A program made the translations under genes and the position numbers. Positions 1 to 8,825 of a DNA stretch of 64,000 nucleotides are shown here, one piece after another. The DNA is taken from contig DASXUX010000077.1 of assembly GCA_036504595.1 (NCBI GenBank), forward strand, positions 1-64,000. The letters are read 5' to 3'. The stretch comes from DASXUX01 sp036504595 (GTDB lineage: Bacteria; Planctomycetota; SZUA-567; H5-PLA8). The notes below the pieces were generated by a model that made no database searches, had not been told where the DNA came from, and worked only from the letters and a program-made list of their open reading frames with translations. The stretch's first letter is position 1, and the number at the start of each line of letters is the position of its first letter.

Positions 1-1
1 C

Positions 2-181
2 GTCGCCTCGTGCGGCAAGTGCGAGCAGCCGAAAACGCGATGCAACAGTTGCGACCAGCCCAAAGCCAAGTGCCACACCTGCAACACCTGCAATACGGGC
101 TGCGGCGAAACAGTGGTGCTGATGTACGACAACAACTACAACGACGGCCTGACGTCACACATCAATGGCCGCCGCCGCTAG
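2..181 (+). CDS. Cysteine-rich CxxC protein, C-terminal part
   Basis: Reading frame 2 is open from the window edge to a TAG at 179-181, so only the last 59 residues are visible and the start lies upstream. The segment holds a ladder of Cys pairs (CGKC, CNSC, CHTC, NTC, TGC) followed by an Asn/Tyr-rich stretch and a basic GRRR end. Spaced CxxC pairs suggest a metal-binding (zinc-ribbon-like) tail, but no family is recognised. A strong terminator follows 24 bases after the stop, which supports this as the real reading frame. The overlapping frame 1 ORF lacks this pattern. Confidence 0.6.
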   Translation, partial: VASCGKCEQPKTRCNSCDQPKAKCHTCNTCNTGCGETVVLMYDNNYNDGLTSHINGRRR

Positions 182-205
182 ACCGCGATCGAAAAGCATG
201 ATGGA

Positions 206-241
206 ACCCGGTCCAACCAAAGGTTGGACCGGGTCTTTCTT
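206..241 (+). terminator. Rho-independent terminator
   Basis: A perfect 13-bp stem (206-218 with 222-234) closes a 3-base AAA loop and is followed by a T-rich run CTTTCTT. It ends the Cys-rich gene and insulates the next gene. Confidence 0.9.
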
Positions 242-291
242 GGAAAAGAGCAGGTTGCGCTTGAGTTCAAAAGCGAGGGGAAGGAGACGTT

Positions 292-681
292 ATGTTAGTC
301 AACCTAATCGTGGGCTTGGCCATCCTGGGAGTTGTGCTGTGGCTGATCAATACCTACGTGCCCATGGACGACAGAATCAAACAGTTAATCAGCATCGTCG
401 CCGTGGTTGGAGCGGCGCTGTGGGCGCTGCAAGCCTTTGGCATTACAGTAACCACCGGCGGACCGATAGTAGCCCTGATTGTAACACTGGTGGTTCTTGG
501 CGTTGTTCTATGGGTCATCAATACGTATCTGCCGATTGATGGGAAGATAAAGCAAATCATCAATGTGGTCGCGATGCTTCTGGCGGTGCTGGTCGTCCTT
601 CAGGCGTTCGGCATCATCCATACCAATGTTGGGATGACAGGCGCTGAAGAGAGACCCATACGCCACCTGACGAGCAAGTAA
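292..681 (+). CDS. Thivi_2564-like small membrane protein, internally duplicated
   Basis: A 129-residue very hydrophobic protein made of two copies of a roughly 50-residue unit (about residues 4-51 and 59-107). Each copy has a hydrophobic helix ending LGVVLW(L/V)INTY, a short polar turn (P-I/M-D-x-(K/R)-IKQ), then a second helix ending LQAFGI. Four membrane segments are therefore expected. The single unit matches the small Thivi_2564 family membrane proteins of unknown function, which normally have one unit. The ATG at 292 has a good RBS (AAGGAG) seven bases upstream. The tail after residue 108 is polar. Its role is unknown; neighbours suggest stress or envelope function. Confidence 0.75.
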   Translation: MLVNLIVGLAILGVVLWLINTYVPMDDRIKQLISIVAVVGAALWALQAFGITVTTGGPIVALIVTLVVLGVVLWVINTYLPIDGKIKQIINVVAMLLAVLVVLQAFGIIHTNVGMTGAEERPIRHLTSK

Positions 682-746
682 ACGTGGAGTGGCATTTGCG
701 AGGCAATTACCAAGTAGTACTTGCTCGAAGAGAGGGGAACACGAAC

Positions 747-2381
747 ATGATGGGATTCACGCGTGGGGCAGCGATGGCGGTAGTGCTCGGGGCTTTCGCA
801 GCGGTGCTTGCGTTTTCGGTTGCGCTTGCGACCGTGCCGGAATCGGCGGCGATTGGCGGCGCGTCGCGCAGCGTCGGCACGAATCTGCGCATCTCCAATC
901 CATTTCTGCTCGTGGGGTCTGACCCGCAGTTCCCCAACGGGGGCGATGTGAGTGTCGATCCCAAAGGTTTTGACTTGGGCGACACGCTTGCGGGTTCACA
1001 GGTGATGCGTTTCATCAGCGCCTTGGGCGGAGTGCGGCCGTACACGGTGACTTCGCCCGATATTTCCGCCACGGGACTGATGCTGGAAGAATCCGGCCGC
1101 GTCTTCGGCACGCCCGTGGGAACGCTGCCGCTGGCGTTCACCGCCAGAGTAGTAGATGCGTCCAACCAGGTGCGCAGCGGATCTTTCCGGCTGGGGCGGC
1201 CGGTGCTGGCTCCAGGCGCACTTCGTTTCGCTCAAGACCGCGTGTCGCAGGCCCAGGTCGGGCAGGATTACTTTACGAACGTAGAGGTCCTTGGCGCAAA
1301 GCCGGCGGATGTGTTTTTCAATGTGGTCAGCGGGAGTGTGAAGTTCAACGGATCGGCGCTTAGCGATCTCGAGACGCTCGGGCTGTCGTTCTTTGATGAC
1401 GGCACGCTTGCGGGCCGGCCGCTGGCGAGCGGCACCTTGCTGTTCACCGCTCACGCAGCGACGAGAACAGCGGTGGCGCGCAGCCGCGACGGATTGCAGA
1501 TCGACCAACCGCTCAGTTTGCAGATTTCGAGCGCGGAGAGCGTGCAGTCGGGGTTGGCTACTTTGTCCGCGTCCGTACGTGGGGATTTTCGCAGCGGGAA
1601 CCGGAGCATGGCGACGTTCTCGTTCCTGATCGGCAACGGCGGCTTAACTAATACGAGTTTTGCGAATGCGCCATTTGTTTTCCGTGTTGCGGGAAGCGAG
1701 TTCTACACCACGTTGGACGCGTCCGGCCAGTCACGCAGTGGCAAGTTGCGCGTGGCGCTGAACGCGTTCGGCGGCGCGATGAAAGTCACGTTGTTTGATG
1801 CGGACTTCGGCCTGTTGCTGGGCAAGAGCAACTTGGGGAACCGCGGGCAGGTGACGACGGTGGTGGGCGTTGAGTTGGGCATGACGTTCCTAGGCACTGA
1901 AGCGCTGCAGCTTGATGTGCGCGCCAGCCGTTCCCGCTTTCAGCTCAACTACAAGCTAGGCAAGCAGCGGCAATTGGGCGGCCTGTTCCAGATTGTTGCG
2001 TTGCGTGCGATGGATTTCTCGGACGGCAGCGCGTTCACAGTGAAGTTCCTTGCTGCACACGTGAAGGGGCGGTCGAGCACGGAGTTTGGGTATGGACGAG
2101 ACGCGACCGTGCGTATTGGAACGGAGTTTCACGAGACGGTGTTTTTGCGGAAAGGTCGAGGTAAGTTTTTTGCGCCGGGACTTCGAAGCCTGATTGTCAA
2201 TCCAAAGACGAAGGTTGGTGTGCTGACGACGTTTAATCTGCCATCGTCTCAAACAGGAATACCGCTGGGCAGTTCGGGCAAGACCGCGACGTTCTTGCTT
2301 GGGTTGGATTTGAACACGACCTCGACGTTCTTCCAGGGTGACGCATCGCGGGTCATCTTTCCGGTGACGTTCGGAAGATAA
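747..2381 (+). CDS. Secreted protein with Ig-like fold region
   Basis: About 544 residues starting at ATG 747, preceded by GAGAGGGGAA. The reading frame is open upstream to 684, but only the start at 747 puts a typical signal peptide (hydrophobic residues about 10-32, ending SVALA) at the N-terminus. Residues about 55-165 resemble a putative Ig (He_PIG) domain with the GGVRPYTV...G.VFGTP pattern. The remainder is Gly/Ser/Thr-rich beta structure without catalytic motifs. It is probably a cell-surface or extracellular protein. Function is not identifiable. Confidence 0.7.
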   Translation: MMGFTRGAAMAVVLGAFAAVLAFSVALATVPESAAIGGASRSVGTNLRISNPFLLVGSDPQFPNGGDVSVDPKGFDLGDTLAGSQVMRFISALGGVRPYTVTSPDISATGLMLEESGRVFGTPVGTLPLAFTARVVDASNQVRSGSFRLGRPVLAPGALRFAQDRVSQAQVGQDYFTNVEVLGAKPADVFFNVVSGSVKFNGSALSDLETLGLSFFDDGTLAGRPLASGTLLFTAHAATRTAVARSRDGLQIDQPLSLQISSAESVQSGLATLSASVRGDFRSGNRSMATFSFLIGNGGLTNTSFANAPFVFRVAGSEFYTTLDASGQSRSGKLRVALNAFGGAMKVTLFDADFGLLLGKSNLGNRGQVTTVVGVELGMTFLGTEALQLDVRASRSRFQLNYKLGKQRQLGGLFQIVALRAMDFSDGSAFTVKFLAAHVKGRSSTEFGYGRDATVRIGTEFHETVFLRKGRGKFFAPGLRSLIVNPKTKVGVLTTFNLPSSQTGIPLGSSGKTATFLLGLDLNTTSTFFQGDASRVIFPVTFGR

Positions 2382-2462
2382 GGGAAGCAACTGTTGCTGA
2401 GGGAACTCAAGGTGTTTCAGCGGCAGAAGGCGGAGCGATCGGACACGTCCTGCAGGGCGCGC

Positions 2463-4019
2463 TCATATCCGTGCATGGCTTCTCATGAGCTTCTCCCTGA
2501 ACTGGTTCTCTCTGAGTGCTCTGCGCCATTTCCTGAGCATGAGATAGCCGCCCGAACCGACCACGCTGTTGCGCCAACTGCGATACCAGGTGCGCCAGCG
2601 CGCGCGGAGATTGAGCAGCGGCAGCATGGCCAGTGGGAAACGCAGCGTATGCACCACCACCCAAAGGATCCGCCAGAAGTGGTAGAAGCCGCCCATCAGC
2701 GCTTGCGTGGACTGGAGCATGCCCTCGGGCGTCAAGGGCGCGTCCGGCACGATGAGCGGAAAGTTGCCATCATAGTACTCCCAACCGACGCCGTCGCTGG
2801 CCAGCATGCGGCCGTTCTTCTCGAGCCGTGCCCGCAATGCCGTGCCCGGCAACGGCACAGGCACAAGCACCTGCACGGTGTCCAGACGCGCCTCGCGGAA
2901 AAAGCGCCGGTAGCGTTTCACTCGCTCGAGTGCGCTCATGCGGAACTCCACGCCGGGACGCATGGGGTATCCGAAGATGAACATGCCGTGGAGCAGGAAG
3001 CCATGCCGGCGGTACGTCCTGGCCAGTTGCACCATGTCGGCAGCCCGCAGGCTTTTGCCCATGGCGCGCAGCTCCTCATCAATGGGCGACTCGATCCCGA
3101 TTGCCAGGCATTGAATGCCGCACGCGCGCATGCTCGTCAGCAACTCCTCGTCGCGCGCGCAGTCCAGCCGGACCTGCGCCGTCACGAAGAACCGCAGTCC
3201 CATACGTTGTTGATAATCCCGAAGAAGCTGACAGAAGCGCAGGGTCTCGGGACGATCCTGCGCGAACTGATCGTCCACGATGAAGAACTGTCGAGCCCCG
3301 AATCCTTCCGCCAGATAGCTCATCTGAGCGATCAACCGCTCCGGTGTGGCGCAGCGAGCGCGCCCTTTTACCGCGCAGAATTCGCAGTTCATCCCGCAGC
3401 CGCGGATGCGGTTTACGGGAAAGACTTTGACCTTGGCGAAGCGCAGCAGGCCGAAATCCGGCAACGGGAGCAACTCGAAATCCTCCAGCGGCTTGCGCAG
3501 TTTGGTGCTGACCAGTGCGCCGTCCTTGAGAAACGTAAGGCCGGCGATTTCCTCCAGGCCGCGCTTTGCATCCCGCGCCTCGAAGACGTCACGCACGGTC
3601 AATTCGCCTTCGCCGTTGACCACGACGTCCAGACCGTTGCGCAGCGCCTCTTCGGGCAGCGCGTCCAGATGCTGGCCTCCGCCCACGCTGAAAATGCCCG
3701 CCTTGCGGTAAAATGACGCGACCGTCAATAAGCGAGGAATGGTGCAGGATAGCCCGCCGTAGAAACCCACGGCATCCGCCGGGCGCATCTGCTGGAGCGC
3801 GGCATGGTCGGGATTGCCCTGTCCATCTAAAGGCCCTGGGAAACGGTAGTTGTTCTCGTCAATCACCTCCACGTCCCATCCAGGCATCTTGCTTACGCTG
3901 GTGGCCACGCACAGCGGTCCGAGCGCTGTGGTCAGCCTGGCGATGTGGCTGTAGATATTGAACGCCGGGTACTTGGGGATCACCATTCGGAAGACACGTC
4001 GCTTAGCCAGGTTTTCCAT
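2463..4019 (-). CDS. B12-binding-domain radical SAM protein
   Basis: About 518 residues. The N-terminal part (residues about 10-160) has the cobalamin-binding-like alpha/beta fold seen in B12-radical SAM enzymes (IPKYPAFNIYSHIARL, then DAVGFYGGLS, SVGGGQH). The radical SAM core carries the [4Fe-4S] motif CGMNCEFC (CxxxCxxC), then DDQFAQDR and an FFVTAQVRLD strand. The C-terminal 120 residues are basic and aromatic and may contact membrane or substrate. The family includes methylases such as hopanoid and bacteriochlorophyll enzymes; substrate is not predictable here. ATG 4019 is chosen because GAGAGGAG lies just upstream; the earlier in-frame ATG at 4037 overlaps that RBS. Confidence 0.85.
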   Translation of the reverse strand: MENLAKRRVFRMVIPKYPAFNIYSHIARLTTALGPLCVATSVSKMPGWDVEVIDENNYRFPGPLDGQGNPDHAALQQMRPADAVGFYGGLSCTIPRLLTVASFYRKAGIFSVGGGQHLDALPEEALRNGLDVVVNGEGELTVRDVFEARDAKRGLEEIAGLTFLKDGALVSTKLRKPLEDFELLPLPDFGLLRFAKVKVFPVNRIRGCGMNCEFCAVKGRARCATPERLIAQMSYLAEGFGARQFFIVDDQFAQDRPETLRFCQLLRDYQQRMGLRFFVTAQVRLDCARDEELLTSMRACGIQCLAIGIESPIDEELRAMGKSLRAADMVQLARTYRRHGFLLHGMFIFGYPMRPGVEFRMSALERVKRYRRFFREARLDTVQVLVPVPLPGTALRARLEKNGRMLASDGVGWEYYDGNFPLIVPDAPLTPEGMLQSTQALMGGFYHFWRILWVVVHTLRFPLAMLPLLNLRARWRTWYRSWRNSVVGSGGYLMLRKWRRALRENQFREKLMRSHARI

Positions 4020-4173
4020 GGCGCAGCTCCTCTCCATTATGGTTTTAAACCCGATTTCGCTTATGACCTGCCTCGACGACTCCAGTTCCTTCGCTCAGAC
4101 GGCGCATTAAATGCGGAATCGTCTCTACATTGTGCCGCAGAGACGTCCCGCCGTTCATATCATAGCGTTCTCT

Positions 4174-4713
4174 TTACGGCTGTGGCACCGCGACTTCCTC
4201 AGGCTTATGGACCTTGGTTTCGATCGCATGGGTCATCGCGATGATGTTCTGGGCCATCGCTATGTCTTCGGCAGTTCCATGCGCCACGATCACGAACTTT
4301 CCCTGCTTGATCTGGTTCTCGTAGTTCAGAATGCTGTCCTTAGGAATACCGATACTATACAACCCTGCACCCAAGGCGCTCAATCCTCCCACGACCATCG
4401 CGCCCTCCAAGCCGGCGATGATCCAGCCTGCCAGCGGGCCAAAAATCAGGACGGGCCCAACGCCCGGCACGAAGAGGAATGCCGTGCCGAAAAGCAGCCC
4501 CCACAGACCACCCCAGAAGGCGCCGAGTTTCCCCCAGACCTTCATACGATCGCCGACATTGTAGAAGCCGATCACGTTCTCCTCGGTCCGATAGTCCTTG
4601 CCGACAATGGACAGTTTCTTCATATCGAAGCCTGCCCGCTGGAGCTCCTTGATTGCCACCTCCGCTTTGGTGTGGGTGTCGTACACCGCAACGACTGAGT
4701 TAGGCTTGGACAT
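4174..4713 (-). CDS. DUF1269-type / general stress protein 17M-like membrane protein
   Basis: About 179 residues. It opens with VVAVYDTHTKAEVAIKEL, the ferredoxin-like segment of general-stress-protein-17M/DUF1269 proteins, and has a central Gly/Phe-rich hydrophobic stretch (GAFWGGLWGLLFGTAF to GGLSALGAGLYSIG) that can form two membrane passes, then a second soluble segment (KQGKFVIVAHGTAEDI). The start at 4713 has the RBS AAAGGAGA; the open frame upstream to 4815 looks non-coding. It lies 98 bases downstream of the ECF sigma gene on the same strand, so it may belong to that stress operon or regulon. Confidence 0.8.
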   Translation of the reverse strand: MSKPNSVVAVYDTHTKAEVAIKELQRAGFDMKKLSIVGKDYRTEENVIGFYNVGDRMKVWGKLGAFWGGLWGLLFGTAFLFVPGVGPVLIFGPLAGWIIAGLEGAMVVGGLSALGAGLYSIGIPKDSILNYENQIKQGKFVIVAHGTAEDIAMAQNIIAMTHAIETKVHKPEEVAVPQP

Positions 4714-4811
4714 AGGTTTCTCCTTTCCCGCTTCTTGGGCTGGACTGTGGTCGCTCCAATGAGCGCCGCTATTACTTCCTGGCCAGCGACAGCATGCGAA
4801 CCCATGTTGTG

Positions 4812-5483
4812 TCATTTCAACTTGACGCTACCGCGCCTGCAGCGGGCCGCGTTGTTACAGAGTTCTTTCCGGAGCCGGGTTCGCGCGCGCGCGTAGCGGG
4901 ACATGACGGTGCCTATCGGGATGCCGAGTTCCTTGGCGCATTCCCGATACGAAAGACCGCCCAGAGGAATGCGCAGGGCCAAAGCGCGTTGGATTGGGGT
5001 CAGGGCGTCCAAGGCCAGTTTGAGCGGGTCATCGACCAGTTCCGGGTAAACAGCCTCCCAATCGGTGTCGAATGGCTCAACACGCTTCTCCGCTTGTGTT
5101 CTGCCGCCAAGGAGAGATTCGTCGGCCTGGAAGTCGGTCGTGACCTGATGCGTCGTTAGGGACTTCTGCCTGTTCGCGACCAGGAACCGTAGTATCTGAA
5201 AGACCCAGGCCCCGAAGCACGTGCCTATGGCGAAGTGGTCGAAGTTGCGCCATGCACGCAAGTGGGTCTCCTGAACCAAGTCCTCCGCGTGGGCATGGTT
5301 TCCACTGTACCGCAAGGCGGTGACATAGAGCGCGCCCGCGACGGACGTTGCCAGTGCCGCAAACTGTTCCTGGCGTTGGCCGAGGTTCGATCGCTGGAAC
5401 TCGGCTGCCGGTTCTCCGCCGTCTGTGGACGCCTGCGAGACCGGTGCGTTCGTCAACTCGGAGGAAGTCAGGCGCTCATACAT
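4812..5483 (-). CDS. ECF-type RNA polymerase sigma factor
   Basis: 223 residues. Sigma region 2 is visible at about 45-110 (ALRYSGNHAHAEDLVQETHLRAWRNF context with the AEDLVQET core) and region 4 at about 160-215 (ALTPIQRALALR, LSYRECAKELGIPIGTVMSR). A non-conserved linker of about 50 residues lies between. The length is typical for an ECF factor with an N-terminal extension. The start overlaps the 3' end of the upstream receiver-like gene by 16 bases, so translation is likely coupled. The RBS is AAAGGA. No anti-sigma factor with a zinc finger is adjacent; the overlapping receiver-like protein is the obvious partner candidate. Confidence 0.88.
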   Translation of the reverse strand: MYERLTSSELTNAPVSQASTDGGEPAAEFQRSNLGQRQEQFAALATSVAGALYVTALRYSGNHAHAEDLVQETHLRAWRNFDHFAIGTCFGAWVFQILRFLVANRQKSLTTHQVTTDFQADESLLGGRTQAEKRVEPFDTDWEAVYPELVDDPLKLALDALTPIQRALALRIPLGGLSYRECAKELGIPIGTVMSRYARARTRLRKELCNNAARCRRGSVKLK

Positions 5484-5944
5484 GCGTGAGTCCTTTCACG
5501 GGGCCGCTGACACCTTTTCAAAACAGCGACGAACTTGGGTGCCCAGCCTGCAAATTGCTCGGAATTAGTAGGCCGGGTCAGAACACCCTGAATCGGGGAA
5601 TCTGGGCGCAGGCAATCGCGCGTATCTGCTTCGCCCATACGACTTAGAACGAGCGTCGTCGGCAGGGGTCGAGGATGAAGCGCCGCAGCGAGGATCTTCA
5701 ACAAGTCGTCGGCGAAAAGACCCTCCATCACCCACTCCACAACAATGAGGTCAATGATGAGGCGATGGCAGGCCTCCTGGGCAAGAGCGACCGTCCCGCA
5801 GCCATGTACATGCAGTCCCTCCAGTTTGCAGGCCTGCATCAACGCGTCACCCAAGCCGGGGTCGGACTGCAGCAACAGGATACGAGACGAGTCCCGCGCA
5901 ATGGTTTCGACGCGAGCGATCTCGAGCATCTCTACCTGAAGCAT
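5468..5944 (-). CDS. Atypical receiver-domain protein (phospho-Asp replaced by Glu)
   Basis: 158 residues from ATG 5944, which follows GGGGGGAG; the upstream open frame to 6040 lacks an RBS. Residues about 18-140 have a CheY-like alternation: RILLLQSDPGLGDAL at strand 1, IDLIVVEW at strand 3, LTTLVLSR-like strand 4 and GVLTRPTN at strand 5. At the position of the phosphorylated Asp the protein has Glu (VVEW), and the conserved Lys is Arg (TRP). It is therefore probably a pseudo-receiver that does not use phosphorylation. The gene overlaps and precedes the ECF sigma gene, suggesting a direct regulatory partnership. Confidence 0.65.
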   Translation of the reverse strand: MLQVEMLEIARVETIARDSSRILLLQSDPGLGDALMQACKLEGLHVHGCGTVALAQEACHRLIIDLIVVEWVMEGLFADDLLKILAAALHPRPLPTTLVLSRMGEADTRDCLRPDSPIQGVLTRPTNSEQFAGWAPKFVAVLKRCQRPRERTHACMSA

Positions 5945-6170
5945 CGCGGACTCCCCCCAGTGATAGTGAACGCGGCTCATTCGCCCAAAGCATAAATAAG
6001 GCCGGTTGGGGATGCGGACCTGTATTTGTGAGACTCGCAACCTGAAAGCGATATGCGTACTCGAATTATCATTTCACGCTCAGAAGCGTGCAAGGAGGCT
6101 GCCTGTCGGCGAGTGACTGAAATCCGGACAGCGACAGCGATTCTCGGAGCTTTGTTGTTGACTTGCCAAG

Positions 6171-8111
6171 TTGCATGTTTACCCTTTTCTCAGGGGCATC
6201 AAATTGAAGACTGGGCAAGATTCCAGCCCTGTAATTGGGGATAGCGCCAACTTGGTCGGCACCGCTTTGCTGGCGAAGCGCATGGCCGCGCAGTTGGCGA
6301 TCTCCCGAGTGCTCTCTCAAGCCAACACGTTGCGCGAAGCCATCCCGGAGATTCTGCGCGAAATCGCCGAAGCGCTCGGCTGGGAAATAGGCATTCTTTG
6401 GCGCGTGGATACCGAGGCCGAAGTACTGGTCTGTGAAGAAATATGGAGTTCGCCGACTCTGAATGCAGTGACATTCATTTCGAAAATTAGAGACATCAAG
6501 TTGGAACGTGCCAAGGGCCTTGCTGGCCGTGTTTGGGTCAGCAAGGAGGCCGTATGGGTCGACGATTACGTTGATCAGGATATTCCGGGTACGGTTATCT
6601 CGGCTAAAGAACGTATTCGGGGCGCCGCGTGTGTTCCCATAAAACTTGGCGACCAAGTGCTCGGCGCAATGGAATTCATCAGTTGGCATCTGCGCCAACC
6701 GGATCCGCAGATTCACGAGATGATGGCGATTATCGCCACCGAAATCGGGTTGTTTATGGAACGCTCTCGAGCCCAAGCGGCGTTGGATGCAAGTGAGGCG
6801 CGCTACCGCCTTCTCGCCGATACCTCCGTGGACGTGCTCGTGACGGTTGACGACGAAGGCACACTTTTGTTCGCGAATAAGGCCGCGGAGCGAGTTTTTG
6901 GATATACTACGAGCGAGTTGCTCGGAAAGAATCTGTCGCTCATTATCCCGGAACATTCCCGATTCAAGAATCTGGTGCTGAAACTCGGCGCGAAACCGGC
7001 GCCGGCAAAGTACGTGGAGTTATCTGGAGTGCATAAGAATGGTCGGACGCTGCATCTCGAAGCCGCTTTCGCGGAGTTCTTGGGAACAGAGAAGCTTTAC
7101 GCGACCGGTATCATTCGCGACGTCACCGAACACAAGCGCGTGCAAAACGCTTTGCAGGAGAAAGAACGAAAGCTGCAGAGCGTTCTGGCGAGCGGTCCGA
7201 ATGGCCAGATTGTCGCGGAAGCGCCCGCCATGCTGGGCTTGCTGGCGCGGGTGAAGAAGGCCGCCGCGAGCTACGCGGGGATACTGATTCAGGGCGAAAC
7301 CGGAAGCGGGAAGGAATGCGTTGCGCTCGCGCTGCATCGGCAATCGCCGCGCGCGGACAAAGCCTTCGTGGCGCGGAATTGTTCGGCGATTCCGGCGAAC
7401 TTGTTCGAATCGGAGATGTTTGGACATAAGAAGGGCTCGTTCACTGGCGCCGACCGGGACCGCAAGGGCGCTTTCATGGAGGCGGACGGTGGAACGCTGT
7501 TCTTAGACGAGATCGGCGACTTGGAATATGGCCTTCAGACGAAACTGCTGCGCGCGATACAGGAGAAAGTTATCCGTCCGGTGGGCAGCGACACGGATGT
7601 GCCAGTGGATCCCCGGATCATTTGCGCCACGAATAAGGATTTGCGGGAGGCCTGCAAGACGAATGAATTCCGCGAAGACCTGTACTACCGCCTGGTGACG
7701 GTGGTGCTGGTGGTTCCCCCGTTGCGCGAGCGGAGGGAGGATATCATCCCACTGGCGCGCCATTTCGTCGGCCTCGCAAGCAAGTGGTCGCGCACGCTAA
7801 CACCGGAGGCAGAGGAACGCCTGCTGAGCTATGCCTGGCCGGGCAATGTGCGTGAACTGCGTTCCTTAATGGAGCAAGCGGTCATCTTTGCCGTGGGCAA
7901 CGAAATCCGCGTCGAAGAACTGAATTTCCCAATGACGGACGAAGAAATCGATGAGGACTCGGTGGCCTTGGCAGATGTGGAGCGGCGCCATATTTTGCGC
8001 GTGCTGAAGGCGAATCATGGAAACCGGACCAATGCGGCTAGAGCACTCGGCTTGGCGCGCAGTACGTTAGTATTAAAGCTCAAGAGCTACAACTATCCAG
8101 TTGACGAATGA
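6171..8111 (+). CDS. Sigma-54-dependent activator with GAF and PAS sensor domains
   Basis: 646 residues. A GAF domain (about 45-205) and a PAS domain (about 208-325, ending IIRDVTEHKR) precede an AAA+ domain with Walker A GETGSGKE (about 375), the sigma-54 contact loop GSFTGA (about 422, with Ser in the usual Ala position), Walker B TLFLDEIGD and the WPGNVRELR motif. A Fis-type helix-turn-helix ends the protein (NAARALGLARSTLVLKLK). No receiver domain is present, so the GAF and PAS domains probably sense a ligand or redox signal directly. ATG 6171 has no clear RBS; an in-frame TTG at 6204 follows AGGGG and is a good alternative start. Transcribed divergently from the receiver/ECF pair. Confidence 0.9.
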   Translation: MHVYPFLRGIKLKTGQDSSPVIGDSANLVGTALLAKRMAAQLAISRVLSQANTLREAIPEILREIAEALGWEIGILWRVDTEAEVLVCEEIWSSPTLNAVTFISKIRDIKLERAKGLAGRVWVSKEAVWVDDYVDQDIPGTVISAKERIRGAACVPIKLGDQVLGAMEFISWHLRQPDPQIHEMMAIIATEIGLFMERSRAQAALDASEARYRLLADTSVDVLVTVDDEGTLLFANKAAERVFGYTTSELLGKNLSLIIPEHSRFKNLVLKLGAKPAPAKYVELSGVHKNGRTLHLEAAFAEFLGTEKLYATGIIRDVTEHKRVQNALQEKERKLQSVLASGPNGQIVAEAPAMLGLLARVKKAAASYAGILIQGETGSGKECVALALHRQSPRADKAFVARNCSAIPANLFESEMFGHKKGSFTGADRDRKGAFMEADGGTLFLDEIGDLEYGLQTKLLRAIQEKVIRPVGSDTDVPVDPRIICATNKDLREACKTNEFREDLYYRLVTVVLVVPPLRERREDIIPLARHFVGLASKWSRTLTPEAEERLLSYAWPGNVRELRSLMEQAVIFAVGNEIRVEELNFPMTDEEIDEDSVALADVERRHILRVLKANHGNRTNAARALGLARSTLVLKLKSYNYPVDE

Positions 8112-8147
8112 TCGTTCAGCGTTAACGCCGCCGTAACGTCCGCTTGG

Positions 8148-8525
8148 CTAGAAGTCAGTCACCTCGATAACCTTGCCGCCCGCATCCGTGATTGTCACAA
8201 CCGACGGGTTCTGGCCGCTCACGGAAACCTTGACGGCTTCGTCATAATCACGCTCCAGTGTCTTGTCACCCATGGTAATAACCACGTGCGTCTTTCCGTT
8301 CACTGATCTGGTCTGTACGCCCACGCCAGAACCGGAGGAGACGCCGGAAGCAACGGCCGCTTTTGCGCCGACTGCCACCTTGCCGGCGGCGTCACGGAGC
8401 GTTTGCTTCAAGCGCTCGGCGAAGCCTGCTCCCGCCGCGCTCGTGGGGGCACCGGGTTCCCCTCGGTCGCCCTCATTGACGGTGACTTTATTATTGCCAA
8501 CAGAAACGTTAATCGCCATAGCCAT
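8148..8525 (-). CDS. Hypothetical protein, small soluble beta-rich
   Basis: 125 residues. It starts MAMAINVSVGNNKVTVNEGDRG, has an Ala/Gly/Ser-rich middle (KVAVGAKAAVASGVSSGSGVGV) and ends in a VVITMGDKTLERDYDE...VVTITDAGGKVIEVTDF beta-hairpin pattern. No signal peptide, membrane segment or known motif is visible. The RBS AGGAGAA precedes ATG 8525. It converges on the sigma-54 activator and is divergent from the DUF3494 gene. Low-complexity centre and absence of catalytic residues suggest a structural or binding role; function unknown. Confidence 0.55.
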   Translation of the reverse strand: MAMAINVSVGNNKVTVNEGDRGEPGAPTSAAGAGFAERLKQTLRDAAGKVAVGAKAAVASGVSSGSGVGVQTRSVNGKTHVVITMGDKTLERDYDEAVKVSVSGQNPSVVTITDAGGKVIEVTDF

Positions 8526-8825
8526 TCTCCTGGTTCTTCACGGTTCCACCGAAGGCGGCGCCGAATGCAACGCCTCCGCCTCTTTTCTGCCGCACTCGTC
8601 GTGCCGCGACCTGCAATTCGTCCACGCAGCGCTCTTTGCTTGCCATATTTCCTGCCTGCCGTACGAATATCGATCACCAAAATAGCGAAAATCGGCGGGT
8701 GCGCTGATTGAGCGTCTCGCGTACGCCTACGGCAGCACCTGTTCTATTGTTATTTATGCCTATGGCACAGAACGTGTGTTGTAACGCACCGTTCAGATTC
8801 ATTCACCAAAACGGGGAGGTGCGTT
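8526..8825. other. Intergenic region, nothing recognised
   Basis: About 300 bases between two divergent genes. It should hold both promoters, but I see no convincing -35/-10 pair, operator or RNA gene. Short overlapping ORFs here have no RBS or family resemblance. Confidence 0.4.

Noticed and set aside
2394..3716. A 440-codon plus-strand frame
   Set aside because: Antisense to the radical SAM gene, which has the CxxxCxxC motif and a good RBS.
6053..6244. A 63-codon plus-strand ORF before the sigma-54 activator
   Set aside because: No RBS and it runs into the activator gene in another frame; composition is not protein-like.
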